Part shown: one piece after another, positions 41,296 to 50,010 of the stretch | Layout of the letters: every line of letters begins with the position of its first letter | Position numbering within the stretch: position 1 is the first letter of the stretch | Source: JAUYIW01 sp043818555 | GTDB taxonomy: Bacteria; Patescibacteriota; Patescibacteriia; UBA9934 | Direction of reading: 5' to 3' | NCBI GenBank assembly: GCA_043818555.1 | Contig: JBDRFP010000012.1 | Span: forward strand, 1-57,067 | Length of the DNA stretch: 57,067 nt | The notes under the pieces: generated by a model | Databases searched by the model: none | What the model saw: the letters and a program-made list of their open reading frames with translations, nothing else | What the model was told of the DNA's origin: nothing | Position numbers and translations under genes: made by a program

Positions 41296-41327
41296 CCCCC
41301 GCGGCGATACTTGATCGCTACAGGGGT
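41296..41327 (-). terminator. Terminator of 134-residue protein gene
   Basis: CCCCTGTAGCGAT/ATCGCCGCGGGGG stem followed by TTTTTAA on the minus strand. Confidence 0.85.
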
Positions 41328-41358
41328 CGGTCGACGCGGTCGAGCGCGTCGATTCTGC

Positions 41359-41763
41359 TCAGTTGAGCAGCAAGTATTCGATGGCAATGTCGAACGCACG
41401 ATTTGCGTCAGGACCTGGATACCCACCTCGAAATGTGAACTCTCCGATTGGAATGTACAGGGTAGAGCTGGCTCCAATGCAACCATCCGCGAACCTCACG
41501 AACTCGATGGACTCGTCCGGAGTCTCGCTCCAGCGCACACGGAACCCTTCGGTTGCGCCTATCGGAAGCTCAGCCTTAGCGAGCAGCTCTGGATACCCGA
41601 AGGTGCCGTAGCTCAGAAGTCCGTTGATCTCGTGCCAAACTCGTAGTGGCATCGCGCAATAAGCGACATCTAGAACGACGAAATTCCATCCAGCCCAACC
41701 GTCCGGATACTGCGTCGATGGCGGCCGCGACGCACGCGGATCGCAATAAAATACTTCACCCAT
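41359..41763 (-). CDS. Protein of unknown function (134 residues)
   Basis: The start at ATG 41763 is set by GGAGGG four bases upstream. The product has many aromatic residues and Gly (GWAGWNFVVLDVAYC, SYGTFGYPELL, FTFRGGYPGPDAN) and looks like a beta-rich soluble domain. It has its own strong promoter and terminator and a G+C-rich frame. No family is recognised. Confidence 0.7.
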   Translation of the reverse strand: MGEVFYCDPRASRPPSTQYPDGWAGWNFVVLDVAYCAMPLRVWHEINGLLSYGTFGYPELLAKAELPIGATEGFRVRWSETPDESIEFVRFADGCIGASSTLYIPIGEFTFRGGYPGPDANRAFDIAIEYLLLN

Positions 41764-41790
41764 GTTCCCTCCAGTTGTTTGAGACGCTAA

Positions 41791-41819
41791 AATATAGCAC
41801 AAAATCGCAATTTTGTCAA
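41791..41819 (-). promoter_or_regulatory. Promoter of 134-residue protein gene
   Basis: TTGACA at 41819-41814, a 17-bp spacer and TATATT at 41796-41791. Confidence 0.88.
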
Positions 41820-41986
41820 TATTTCGCCTGTCTACTATCTACCCCCTGCTACTCGATCTGCTATCTACTTCAGCACACTAAACTTGACCCCGTTAGAAGT
41901 GCAGCGTGTTCAGGCTCGATATGTGCAAAACTACCAATGTTGGAGGTCTCATATATCGCTATTTTATTACTGAAACTTCAACGGGG

Positions 41987-42015
41987 TTGACAAAATCGCA
42001 AAAATGGGCTAGTAT
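41987..42015 (+). promoter_or_regulatory. Promoter of 131-residue protein gene
   Basis: TTGACA, a 17-bp spacer and TAGTAT. Confidence 0.85.
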
Positions 42016-42064
42016 GCAGAGTCAGTATCAACCGATATTGGACCCCCTAAAACTGGAGGACGCC

Positions 42065-42460
42065 ATGAATGCCCTCGCATTCCTGACGCCAGAAGAACAA
42101 GCGCTCCCGGAAGCGGAGCGGTACTTGGCAAGGCGTGCACGAGAGCTCAAGGTGATCTCACCGAAACTCTACGATGTGCTTCAGCTCGACGAACTCGACG
42201 CCAGACAACTCCGCGCGTTCTTCCGCGCGCTCGAGCTACTGAGCTTCATTCGCATTTGCCCCTCGCATGTCGCGATCGCCTACACCAAGGACACGGACAT
42301 GCTCAAGGCGGAAATATCGAAATTCTCCTATGAGGAATTCATGATGCTTCAAGGATGCGTGTGCGGATGCTTCGGCCCCGAAGCTCTGCGAGAAGCGATC
42401 CGCATGAAGATCGCGCTAGTACTGCGCGTGCTGCGCATTGCTGGTTCTGGCAAAGTTTAG
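42065..42460 (+). CDS. Helical protein of unknown function (131 residues)
   Basis: Start ATG 42065 follows GGAGG by five bases. The product is helical (EAERYLARRARELKVI, LDARQLRAFFRALELL, EALREAIRMKIALVLRVLRI) with a Cys-rich loop GCVCGCFG near residue 100 that might bind a metal. It is an autonomous cassette gene with promoter and terminator. No family is recognised. Confidence 0.7.
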   Translation: MNALAFLTPEEQALPEAERYLARRARELKVISPKLYDVLQLDELDARQLRAFFRALELLSFIRICPSHVAIAYTKDTDMLKAEISKFSYEEFMMLQGCVCGCFGPEALREAIRMKIALVLRVLRIAGSGKV

Positions 42461-42472
42461 CCAAAACCAAAA

Positions 42473-42509
42473 CCCCCGACGCTGGTCAAGTCAGCATCGG
42501 GGATTTTTT
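42473..42509. terminator. Bidirectional terminator
   Basis: CCCCGACGCTG/CAGCATCGGGG stem with one mismatch and six T residues on the plus strand. The minus strand also ends in TTTT. Confidence 0.75.
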
Positions 42510-42520
42510 ATTTTCTAAAA

Positions 42521-43057
42521 CTAGGCTGCTTTTTCCGCGCCTGCCAATTCTGCCGCGCCTAGCATTCGCGCCGCCCTATCGGTTGCTTTTTCAAGAATCT
42601 TTGCATCGCTCAATAGCCCCGCATTCTTCATACCTTCAATTATTCCAGCGATCTCATTGCGATCACTTTCAAACTTTTCACCTGCATCCATTCCTACACG
42701 CGCTGCTCTTTTCGCATATTCTTCAACAATCTTTAATTCGCTACTGTTGATGTCTGGAGCAAAAATGCTTTCCATAATAACTTGCGCCACGTGCTCTGAG
42801 CTGTCCCTGGATAACTGAGGTTGCTTTTCTGAAACGTTAATCATCTTGGATAACAGCTGACTTTTTGCATCTGAGACATCGATTGCGACTCCTTCACTTT
42901 CTACTTTGGAAATCTTTGAAGCCTTTCGCTCTCCTTCTTTGCCTGCCTCAGCTTCTGCTTGAAGCTTTTCCTTTTTTGCAAAATATGCCGCTTTACGTTC
43001 TTCTTCACTTTGTTCCTCGCCTTTAAACAGGCTAGAAACTGCATCTAAAAATCCCAT
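42521..43057 (-). CDS. Ala/Glu-rich helical protein of unknown function
   Basis: I start at ATG 43057 (MGFLDAVSSLFKGEEQ) because a TAGACA-N18-TACAAT promoter falls inside the longer frame. The 178-residue product is charged and helical, with an amphipathic N-terminal helix and the C-terminal ATDRAARMLGAAELAG. Its leader ends in AACCAAAATTCT before ATG, almost the same as in front of the cupin gene. No family is recognised. Confidence 0.6.
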   Translation of the reverse strand: MGFLDAVSSLFKGEEQSEEERKAAYFAKKEKLQAEAEAGKEGERKASKISKVESEGVAIDVSDAKSQLLSKMINVSEKQPQLSRDSSEHVAQVIMESIFAPDINSSELKIVEEYAKRAARVGMDAGEKFESDRNEIAGIIEGMKNAGLLSDAKILEKATDRAARMLGAAELAGAEKAA

Positions 43058-43129
43058 AGAATTTTGGTTAATTTCAAGCTCAATTGTACCAAGTTTAGGC
43101 GATTCTTGTCTAGGCTTGGCGTCATCATA

Positions 43130-43157
43130 TTGAAAAATATGTTTTTTATGATATTCT
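43130..43157 (+). promoter_or_regulatory. Promoter of 145-residue protein gene
   Basis: TTGAAA, a 16-bp spacer and TATTCT, divergent from the preceding gene. Confidence 0.7.
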
Positions 43158-43193
43158 GCCCTGTTCAATCAACAACACAAAAAGGAGAAAATA

Positions 43194-43631
43194 ATGAACA
43201 AAACGACCGAGTATGAATTGAAGCAACGAATCGCCCGGCTCGAAAGAAGGCTTCAACAACTCGGCCACGAAACCGTGGTCGTGTACACGGACGGTCCGTA
43301 CAAGAACATCTTCGTGTCCTGGCTAGACCAGTCAATCGAACCGTGGACACTGGGCAAGGACACGGTGGAGATGGAAAGATCGGTAGCGCAAAAGTCCGGC
43401 TTCATGGAGTGGGACCCGGAGAAGAGAGTCATGGTTGCCGTAGGCGACGACCTGGACGGGCAGTTCATCGACGCCAGGCACATCCAGGAAGATCCGGAAC
43501 GCTGCATGCGAGGTGGCGCCCTAGTCAAGTGGCGTGAGTACCTCTACGCCGAGGCCGACCACAAACGCCTGGTCATGACCATGAACGATGCCGTGCAATG
43601 CGGCTACCAGTGCGCGTTTCTTGTGCCCTGA
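43194..43631 (+). CDS. Protein of unknown function (145 residues)
   Basis: Start ATG 43194 follows AAGGAGA. A short coiled-coil helix (LKQRIARLERRLQQLG) precedes a mixed domain with many Trp/Asp residues (VSWLDQSIEPW, MEWDPEKRVMVAVGDDLDG) and three Cys near the C-terminus. G+C-rich cassette-type gene. No family is recognised. Confidence 0.7.
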   Translation: MNKTTEYELKQRIARLERRLQQLGHETVVVYTDGPYKNIFVSWLDQSIEPWTLGKDTVEMERSVAQKSGFMEWDPEKRVMVAVGDDLDGQFIDARHIQEDPERCMRGGALVKWREYLYAEADHKRLVMTMNDAVQCGYQCAFLVP

Positions 43632-43697
43632 CCTCCATCGCCTACTAGCGCGCCTACACCCGTAGGTGCGTTATTATTTTTCTGCTATACTAGTAAC

Positions 43698-45533
43698 ATG
43701 TTACCGCTACTCGCGATCATATTTATGCTCGCAACACCGTCGACCGCGCACGCTGCCAGCGCAGGCGATCTTTTAACTTGTCCTGACACCGATGCTGTGT
43801 ACGAGTTGCAGGACGACGGCACTCGCTGGGTCTTTCCAAACGATGCCACGTTCTTCACCTGGTACGACGACTTTGACGATGTCGGATCGGTCAGTTGTAA
43901 AAATATATCCCGATACCCGCTCAGCGGTGTTGTAACTTACGCGCCCGGCTCGCGCCTTGTAAAAATCCAGACCGACCCAAAAGTCTACGCAGTTGCAAAC
44001 GGCGGAGTGCTGAATTGGATACAAACAGAGGCTGACGCCAGGAATCGTTATGGCGCAAACTGGAATTCGCTTGTCGATGATGTATCGGTCGGATTTTGGC
44101 CGTTATATACAATTGGCGAGGCGCTCGATGTGCTGGACAGTGACGAAGAAGTCGTCGAATCTGACATTCCTGCGCCCGATCTGGTCGGGCCATCTGTGGC
44201 AATCAGCGGCGAATCATACACCATTGATTGGTCGGCTGTAACCGGCGCGACAGAATACATACTTCAGGAAGATGATGACGACGACTTCCCGAGCCCAACT
44301 TCTACCAACTTTGAAATTGAAGACGAAACCAAAATCGCTTACACCAAAACCACTGCGTCAAATCAAACTTACTATTATCGAATCCAAACTCGAATAAGCG
44401 GTTCTTTGAGCGCTTGGAGCGACACCATTTCCGTGCAGGTCAAACCGCTATACTTAATTAACGGCGTGCCTGACATTAATCAGCCTCCTTACAACTCGCT
44501 CAGAGCATCGATCACAAACGGATGGTCGGCTCCAATGGCAGCGGCAAACATTTTTGAATACCATGACGACCACGGCACTGACTTCGCAGATAGCATAACC
44601 GGCGACCTGTCAGACAAGGGGCTTGGCGACTATCTTGGCTGGTTCATGGACACAAACAATTTAGGAAGCGGTGGCCGGGTCAATGCCGGCAACGGAGGCA
44701 CTTTGAACGGTGACATTGCAAACGGCATGCAGGACTTTTCATTCTGGGAAGGCGGACAGCCTGCCGATTTTGGATTTGCCGTCCCTAACGAAATCAGCGG
44801 TAAATCAAGCTACACTGGCTGGACTTTTTCATCCGTGAGCGGGACATCGCCAACAGGGGGTTGGAACCGCGTTAAGGCAAATATCTCAACAGGCCTGCCC
44901 GTACTTGTGGTTTTCAAATATTGGAACCCTGACGGCCTTGGGAAAACCTACAACGGCGTTTCCATTTACACCTGGGGCGACGAAGTTGAAAGCTCGGTTG
45001 ATTCCAGAATCGGAACCGTAGCGCCGGTTGAAGAATGGAACTTTGGAGTTGGAACAAGCGGCATTGGGCACGCGGTGACTGCGATAGGTTACATTCTAGA
45101 TTATGATGCCAAGGACGGTAATGGCGAACAAGACTGGATAGTCGTTCACGACACCTGGCCTTCGACGCCAAATCCGCTCGCGATCCCATGGAACAACTTT
45201 TCTTATGCGGTCATAGTGTCGCCCGGTGAAAACAAAGCTCCAAGCGGCACGCCTTCGCTTTCAGGCGTTGAAGAATCATTCAGCGGAGAGACATTTGTAC
45301 TCAGCTGGGGCAGAGCAACGGCAGCGACCTATTACGAAATCGAATGGGACACATCAAGCGGATTCATTAACCCGAGTAGCTCCACCACAGAGGTCGGCGG
45401 CCAGATTTATGAATTTAACGCCAGCCAAACTGTGAGCGTTGACACAACTTATTATTACCGAATTCGGGCAATGAACGAATATGGAGCCGGCGACTGGAGT
45501 AGCAAGCTTGAGGTCGATATTGTGGCGCCGTGA
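43698..45533 (+). CDS. Exported C39-like protein with Fn3-like domains
   Basis: The 611-residue product has a signal peptide (cleavage near AHA-A, residue 19). Residues 20-145 hold two copies of a Patescibacteria-type motif (WVFPNDATFFTWYDDF; VYAVANGGVLNWIQTEADA). An Fn3-like domain follows (~155-250), then a C39-type papain-fold region (~255-500) with GIGHAVTAIGY supplying His (~455) and VHDTW, and a second Fn3-like domain (~520-610). Where the catalytic Cys is expected the sequence reads NGWSAPMAAAN, so the nucleophile is missing or replaced by Ser. TATACT ends six bases before ATG: leaderless. Confidence 0.78.
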   Translation: MLPLLAIIFMLATPSTAHAASAGDLLTCPDTDAVYELQDDGTRWVFPNDATFFTWYDDFDDVGSVSCKNISRYPLSGVVTYAPGSRLVKIQTDPKVYAVANGGVLNWIQTEADARNRYGANWNSLVDDVSVGFWPLYTIGEALDVLDSDEEVVESDIPAPDLVGPSVAISGESYTIDWSAVTGATEYILQEDDDDDFPSPTSTNFEIEDETKIAYTKTTASNQTYYYRIQTRISGSLSAWSDTISVQVKPLYLINGVPDINQPPYNSLRASITNGWSAPMAAANIFEYHDDHGTDFADSITGDLSDKGLGDYLGWFMDTNNLGSGGRVNAGNGGTLNGDIANGMQDFSFWEGGQPADFGFAVPNEISGKSSYTGWTFSSVSGTSPTGGWNRVKANISTGLPVLVVFKYWNPDGLGKTYNGVSIYTWGDEVESSVDSRIGTVAPVEEWNFGVGTSGIGHAVTAIGYILDYDAKDGNGEQDWIVVHDTWPSTPNPLAIPWNNFSYAVIVSPGENKAPSGTPSLSGVEESFSGETFVLSWGRATAATYYEIEWDTSSGFINPSSSTTEVGGQIYEFNASQTVSVDTTYYYRIRAMNEYGAGDWSSKLEVDIVAP

Positions 45534-45670
45534 GAATTTCAAATGGTCGCTGGGCTGTTTGGAAGTCGGTATTGGGATACAGAAAGTGGAAAGTGGTTAT
45601 TCGACAACCATTTTCCCATTTCCAAGCAACCACTGTCGTTTTCTGGGCGACCAAGCAGCCAAGCTCCCAA

Positions 45671-45695
45671 AAATAAAACCGCGTATTAAACGCGG
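45671..45695 (-). terminator. Terminator of 261-residue protein gene
   Basis: A 6-bp stem CCGCGT/ACGCGG followed by TTTTATTTTT on the minus strand. Confidence 0.85.
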
Positions 45696-45707
45696 TAGAG
45701 TAGCGGC

Positions 45708-46493
45708 CTAGTTGGCCGCCATTTCATTTCCCCGTGAATCACTGCGAGTGGCATTCGTGCTTGCGCTCATCTCGTCGATCCACGACTTGAGCGACCGCGG
45801 CATAGCCATGCCTGCCGCCTGCACCACCTGCGCGCACTCCGGCCCGAAGCCAAAGGCCATGGGCCAGCCTTCGCGCCGAATGGCAGGCATCTGATTGTAG
45901 TCGTGCCAGCCACCGCAGAGACAGAAGTCGCGCGCGTTCACATGCACGACGCACTCTGTCAGAATGAAGCCATCTGGCATAGTCCTCGTGAATGCCTTGT
46001 CTATCTTCCCTCCTTCCTGAGCTTTCCTGGCAACTACGAGGATTGCCTCGCGCGCCTGCCGCATGAAGTCATATGGAACAAATAGCGGAACAAAGTCCCC
46101 GCCCACATGCACCAATCCGGTACGATCGGGGTTACCGACATTGATGCCTTGTGAAATCCGCTCAGCGCATTTCTCGCAGAATCTCTCGCGACAGCCTTGG
46201 CGAATCTTGTCCAGATCCCCGCTAATGCCTGAGCGAAACCTCATTCCAACATACACCCTCATGTTCTTCGGATTTTCCAGATCAATCACCTCCCGTGGGA
46301 ACATGGTCGCGACAGTGGGGTGCACCCGCACTCCCAGATGTTCCGGCACTGGAGCTCCGCACAGAACGCAAGGCGTTGCGTGCTGCCTCCAGGCTCGGCC
46401 CAGCTTGCACAGGCCGTCGTCACCAACAGAATCCTTGTCGTGGAACCTGTTGGCGCATCGGCCATTGGAACCTTTCGAGCATGTTACATACAT
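45708..46493 (-). CDS. Cys-rich putative zinc-binding protein of unknown function
   Basis: The start at ATG 46493 follows AGGAGGG by four bases. The 261-residue product contains several Cys pairs (CSKGSNGRC, CVLCG, CRERFCEKC, FCLCGGW) and a final CAQVV site, suggesting at least two zinc sites. There is no signal or span, so it is probably cytosolic. It is an autonomous cassette-type gene with promoter and terminator, G+C-rich. No family is recognised. Confidence 0.72.
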   Translation of the reverse strand: MYVTCSKGSNGRCANRFHDKDSVGDDGLCKLGRAWRQHATPCVLCGAPVPEHLGVRVHPTVATMFPREVIDLENPKNMRVYVGMRFRSGISGDLDKIRQGCRERFCEKCAERISQGINVGNPDRTGLVHVGGDFVPLFVPYDFMRQAREAILVVARKAQEGGKIDKAFTRTMPDGFILTECVVHVNARDFCLCGGWHDYNQMPAIRREGWPMAFGFGPECAQVVQAAGMAMPRSLKSWIDEMSASTNATRSDSRGNEMAAN

Positions 46494-46541
46494 CTCTCCC
46501 TCCTGTTTTGTCCCATTTAGTCCTCTACTCGAAGACACTTA

Positions 46542-46570
46542 AATCTAACATTCACTTGCGTTTTTGTCAA
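46542..46570 (-). promoter_or_regulatory. Promoter of 261-residue protein gene
   Basis: TTGACA at 46570-46565, a 17-bp spacer and TAGATT at 46547-46542. Confidence 0.85.
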
Positions 46571-46686
46571 ATATTTGACAAAATCCACGCGTTGCCTTAC
46601 ACTCCCACAATAAATTCGCTTTCCAAATAATAAACCCCCCAGCCTTCTGGAATAAACCCTGTTACCTGTCAATAAACACACAACCT

Positions 46687-46842
46687 ATGTCACAAGATAA
46701 TCTAATCAGGCTAGAGTGCACTGAATGCAAAAAAATCAACTACCAGTCAAAAAAGAATAAAAAAATCATTAAAGACAGGCTGGAAATGAAAAAGCACTGT
46801 AAGTGGTGTGAGAAGCACACAATGCACAAAGAAACAAAATAA
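46687..46842 (+). CDS. rpmG: 50S ribosomal protein bL33
   Basis: The 51-residue frame has the bL33 pattern: IRLECTECKKINY with a first Cys pair, then basic RLEMKKHCKWCEKHTMHKETK with the second pair (CKWC). The four Cys make it a zinc-binding form. It contacts 23S rRNA and the E-site region. It is short enough to be missed by length cut-offs. A strong hairpin terminator follows. Confidence 0.93.
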   Translation: MSQDNLIRLECTECKKINYQSKKNKKIIKDRLEMKKHCKWCEKHTMHKETK

Positions 46843-46848
46843 TCATAA

Positions 46849-46881
46849 AAACCCTCAAGGTTGTGGCAACCTCGAGGGTTT
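46849..46881. terminator. Bidirectional terminator
   Basis: A 15-bp stem AAACCCTCAAGGTTG/CAACCTCGAGGGTTT with one mismatch, between convergent bL33 and TPR genes. Confidence 0.85.
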
Positions 46882-46917
46882 ATCGTTAACTACTGACTAC
46901 CGGATTCCAACAACAAT

Positions 46918-47718
46918 TTACTTAAGTTTCTTAGCGGCCAAGGCTTCCTTAATCCTCTCCTCAAAAATCGGGATTTTTTTGTTTTCAGGATTTACGCCTG
47001 CGAGCTGATCGAGCGCGGCCTGAGCTTCATGGGTCTTGCCGACCTCAATAGCGCTGTCAATATAAAAATCTAAATACTTTGGATTCTTTGGACTAAGCTC
47101 AATCGCCTCTGCAAAATACCCAAACGCCTCTTCATACTTGCCCTGCCTGACAGCCACTTCGCCCAGGCTTGTAATTACGCTCGCGTCGTCCGGAGCCAGC
47201 TTACGCAAAAACTCAAAAGTCTCCTGCGCAAGCTCGAGATTCTTCCTGATCAAATACAGCCGCCCAAGCTCTTCATAAGCTTCGGTATTTTTTGGGTCAG
47301 AACTAATTACCTCAATCAAAGCTTTTTCTGCCCTTGCCCATTCCTCTTTTCCTGCCAACGCCCTTGCGTCCTCAATCATCTGCGCCAGCGTGTTTTTGTC
47401 GATCTTCTCTCCGTTGGTAAGCTTATTCTTCTCCTGATATTTTCGCTCGACCGCGGTCAGCTTGCCAATTAGTCGCCTTGTAATATTTTGCATCCCTTTT
47501 CCAACCGGCCCAATCACCAAACCCTGGGCTCGCTTAGCCTGCCGCGCGCCGGCCCGTTCAATTCTCTGGCGCATCAGGTCATACTTCAGCCTTTTAGCTT
47601 GAGACTCAGGCAAACTTGAAGGATCGATTATTCTAAGCTGAGGCAATTTTTTTACAAACAGCCAAATAAGAGCCCCGGCGCCGACAATAATTAAGATGAT
47701 TAAAAAGATTATCCACAT
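46918..47718 (-). CDS. Membrane-anchored TPR protein
   Basis: The 266-residue product has an N-terminal span (residues 3-23), a basic linker, a coiled region and about four tetratricopeptide repeats at 125-255 (WARAEKALIEVISSDPKN, AYEELGRLYLIRKNLELAQE, YEEAFGYFAEAIELSPKN). TPRs mediate protein contacts, probably on the cytoplasmic side given the basic residues after the span. It starts 11 bp after tpiA and is likely cotranscribed. Confidence 0.85.
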   Translation of the reverse strand: MWIIFLIILIIVGAGALIWLFVKKLPQLRIIDPSSLPESQAKRLKYDLMRQRIERAGARQAKRAQGLVIGPVGKGMQNITRRLIGKLTAVERKYQEKNKLTNGEKIDKNTLAQMIEDARALAGKEEWARAEKALIEVISSDPKNTEAYEELGRLYLIRKNLELAQETFEFLRKLAPDDASVITSLGEVAVRQGKYEEAFGYFAEAIELSPKNPKYLDFYIDSAIEVGKTHEAQAALDQLAGVNPENKKIPIFEERIKEALAAKKLK

Positions 47719-47729
47719 AAAGTTCCGTT

Positions 47730-48512
47730 TTACAGACTATCGGCCTGAGCTTCAATTACATCAATGCCGGCATTGATGATTTTATCAAACTCACTTAAGC
47801 TGCGGCTCGCTCCGCCAACAAGCAGGCCGTCAACTTCGCTCTCTCGCAAAAACTGATACGCATTTTCAGAATCAACCGAGCCACCGTAGACGACTTTTAC
47901 CCGGTCGCCATCAAGATTGGAAATTTTGCGAGCCTGCGCCCTAATGTGTTGATGCATCTCGGCAATATCACCCGGGTTAGCATTCTTGCCTGTCCCGATA
48001 GCCCAAAGCGGTTCGTAGGCAATAATAATCCGGCGATTCTTGGGTAGCGACAACTTTGACAGCGCCGCCTTAACCTGGCCTGTTACAAATTCGAACGCTT
48101 CCCCTGCTTCACGCACGCCCCATGGTTCGCCAACGCACAAAATCGGAGTAAGCCTTGACGACTCAATCACTGTTTTGAGTTTTTGACTCACCAGTTCGTC
48201 TGATTCGCAAAAATGCTCCCGCCGTTCAGAATGGCCAATAATTACAAACGAGCAATTCAGATCTTCCAGCATTGCGGTGGACACCTCGCCGGTGAAGCGG
48301 CCTGATTTTGCCGGTCCGCAATTTTGCGCGCCCAAATGAACACGGCTTCGCGCGGTTACCTTGTGGATTTCGCTAAGCGATGTAAACGCTGGGCAAATCA
48401 CAACTTCAGGCGTTATGTCCTTGCCCCTGAGTGAACGCAAAACTCCGCGCGCGAGCGCAACGCTTTCACGAATGCCAAGATGCATTTTCCAGTTACCAAT
48501 TATGTATTTCAT
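47730..48512 (-). CDS. tpiA: Triosephosphate isomerase
   Basis: This glycolytic enzyme interconverts dihydroxyacetone phosphate and glyceraldehyde 3-phosphate. The 260-residue product has N7 and K9 (GNWKM), the electrophile H94 in IIGHSERREHF, the catalytic E167 in AYEPLWAIGTG, and the phosphate-binding YGGSV and LVGGAS. The ATG forms the very end of a 148-bp inverted-repeat element, so its leader is that element. Confidence 0.96.
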   Translation of the reverse strand: MKYIIGNWKMHLGIRESVALARGVLRSLRGKDITPEVVICPAFTSLSEIHKVTARSRVHLGAQNCGPAKSGRFTGEVSTAMLEDLNCSFVIIGHSERREHFCESDELVSQKLKTVIESSRLTPILCVGEPWGVREAGEAFEFVTGQVKAALSKLSLPKNRRIIIAYEPLWAIGTGKNANPGDIAEMHQHIRAQARKISNLDGDRVKVVYGGSVDSENAYQFLRESEVDGLLVGGASRSLSEFDKIINAGIDVIEAQADSL

Positions 48513-48658
48513 ACCCGGTGGTACAACTTTAAATTATGTGTTTTTCGTAAAAGCCCTCTAGAATAATTGGACAAGAATAATGAATCCGTTGGACATGTCC
48601 AAAGCTCGTATTACTGACAACTAAGACAGAGCTTTTCAAAGTTGTCCCACCGGGCATA
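48511..48658. mobile_element. 148-bp inverted-repeat element, copy 1
   Basis: The ends are ATACCCGGTGGTACAACTTT and AAAGTTGTCCCACCGGGCATA. A second element with the same ends lies at 54351-54494. Both touch the start codon of a minus-strand gene. The interiors differ. No coding capacity, so it is MITE-like or a mobile leader. Confidence 0.72.
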
Positions 48659-48709
48659 TTCTGTTTTTCGCCTACTTACTACTAACTACTTCCTACTTAC
48701 TTGCGTTGC

Positions 48710-49987
48710 CTAGCCTATCACGGGCAAGTGCCTCAGTAAAGCTGCGTCGGTCTTGTAAGGACCAATGGCCGCAATTGAAAGCTTTTTAAAATTAATTACT
48801 TCCTGCGCTATCTTTTGCACATCGCCGCCAGTTACCTGATTGATCTTTGCAAGCTTTTCTTCAAGCGACTCAACAGCCCCAAAAAACAACTCCTGCCTGC
48901 AAACAAACTCAGCGCGATTTGACGAATCTTCAAAGCCCAGCTTTGCCGCGCCCTCAGCTTGGTCTTTTGCAAATTTGAGTTCCTGAGCCGTTACCCCGTC
49001 CTTTACCATCTTCCTAAGTTCGCTCACAATTACCTTCAGCGCCTCATCCAGCCTGCCGGCATCCAGCCCGGCGCGGATTAACAGCATACCAACATCCTCA
49101 TAAGCCTCGACGCCTGCGCGCACAAAGTAACAAAGGCCCCGTCGCTCGCGCACTTCAGTAAACAGCCTGGAACTCATAGTTCCGCCAAGAATATTTGCCA
49201 TAATTTGAAATGCCGGCATCTGTTTGCTCTTCATGTTAGGCCCTGGGAAACTAAGCGCAACTTGAATCTGTTTTAAATCTTTGTACTGCCTTGCTACCCT
49301 TGGTGTTTCCCGCTCAGGCATTTGACCAAACGGCATGAACGATTCAGGTTCAGCGCCCTGTTTTACGCGTCCAAATGTATTATTCAGCAATGCCACAATC
49401 CCCTTTGGAATCTTGCCGGCAACCACCACAACCATTTCAGACGGTACATAATACCGGTCTCGGTACCTTATTATGTCGCTCCGCCTCATTTTAATCATCG
49501 ACTCCGGAGTGCCGGCGATTTCACGCCCGAGCGGATTGCCGTCAAACATAGCCAGTTCAATCATGTCGCCAATATGCATCATTGGATTCTCCTCGTACAT
49601 TTTGATCTCTTCCAAAATCACACCTTTTTCACGCTTTACCTCAACCGGCGCGTATAGCGATTTAATAAGCATGTCGTAGAGAAGTTCAACCGCAATGCCC
49701 AATTTGTCGCTTGCGATTTTTACATAGTAGCCTGTGAGATCCTTGCCGGTGTAGGCGTTAAACTGAGCGCCGTAGCGATCGAGAATTCGTGAAATGTCCA
49801 CGGTCTTTGGCCGCTTCTTTGTGCCTTTAAACATGAGGTGCTCAATAAAATGCGACGCGCCCCACAAATTCAAAGGCTCATAGCGCGACCCAACTTTAAC
49901 AAGCACCAGAACGGTTGCGGCCTCTGTACCTTCAAACGGCACCAAGTGATACCGCATTCCGTTTGTTAGTTGTTTTGCTTTTTGCAT
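48710..49987 (-). CDS. M16 family zinc metallopeptidase
   Basis: The 425-residue product is one full M16 (pitrilysin/processing-peptidase) subunit. The inverted zinc motif H46-F-I-E49-H50 is followed 76 residues later by E126 in EEIKMYEENP. The C-terminal half has RERRGLCYFV, the substrate-binding motif. Being of the short type, it probably acts as a dimer. Spacer repeat words lie on both sides. Confidence 0.93.
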   Translation of the reverse strand: MQKAKQLTNGMRYHLVPFEGTEAATVLVLVKVGSRYEPLNLWGASHFIEHLMFKGTKKRPKTVDISRILDRYGAQFNAYTGKDLTGYYVKIASDKLGIAVELLYDMLIKSLYAPVEVKREKGVILEEIKMYEENPMMHIGDMIELAMFDGNPLGREIAGTPESMIKMRRSDIIRYRDRYYVPSEMVVVVAGKIPKGIVALLNNTFGRVKQGAEPESFMPFGQMPERETPRVARQYKDLKQIQVALSFPGPNMKSKQMPAFQIMANILGGTMSSRLFTEVRERRGLCYFVRAGVEAYEDVGMLLIRAGLDAGRLDEALKVIVSELRKMVKDGVTAQELKFAKDQAEGAAKLGFEDSSNRAEFVCRQELFFGAVESLEEKLAKINQVTGGDVQKIAQEVINFKKLSIAAIGPYKTDAALLRHLPVIG

Positions 49988-50010
49988 AGGTCGAATAGGT
50001 CCTATAAGAC

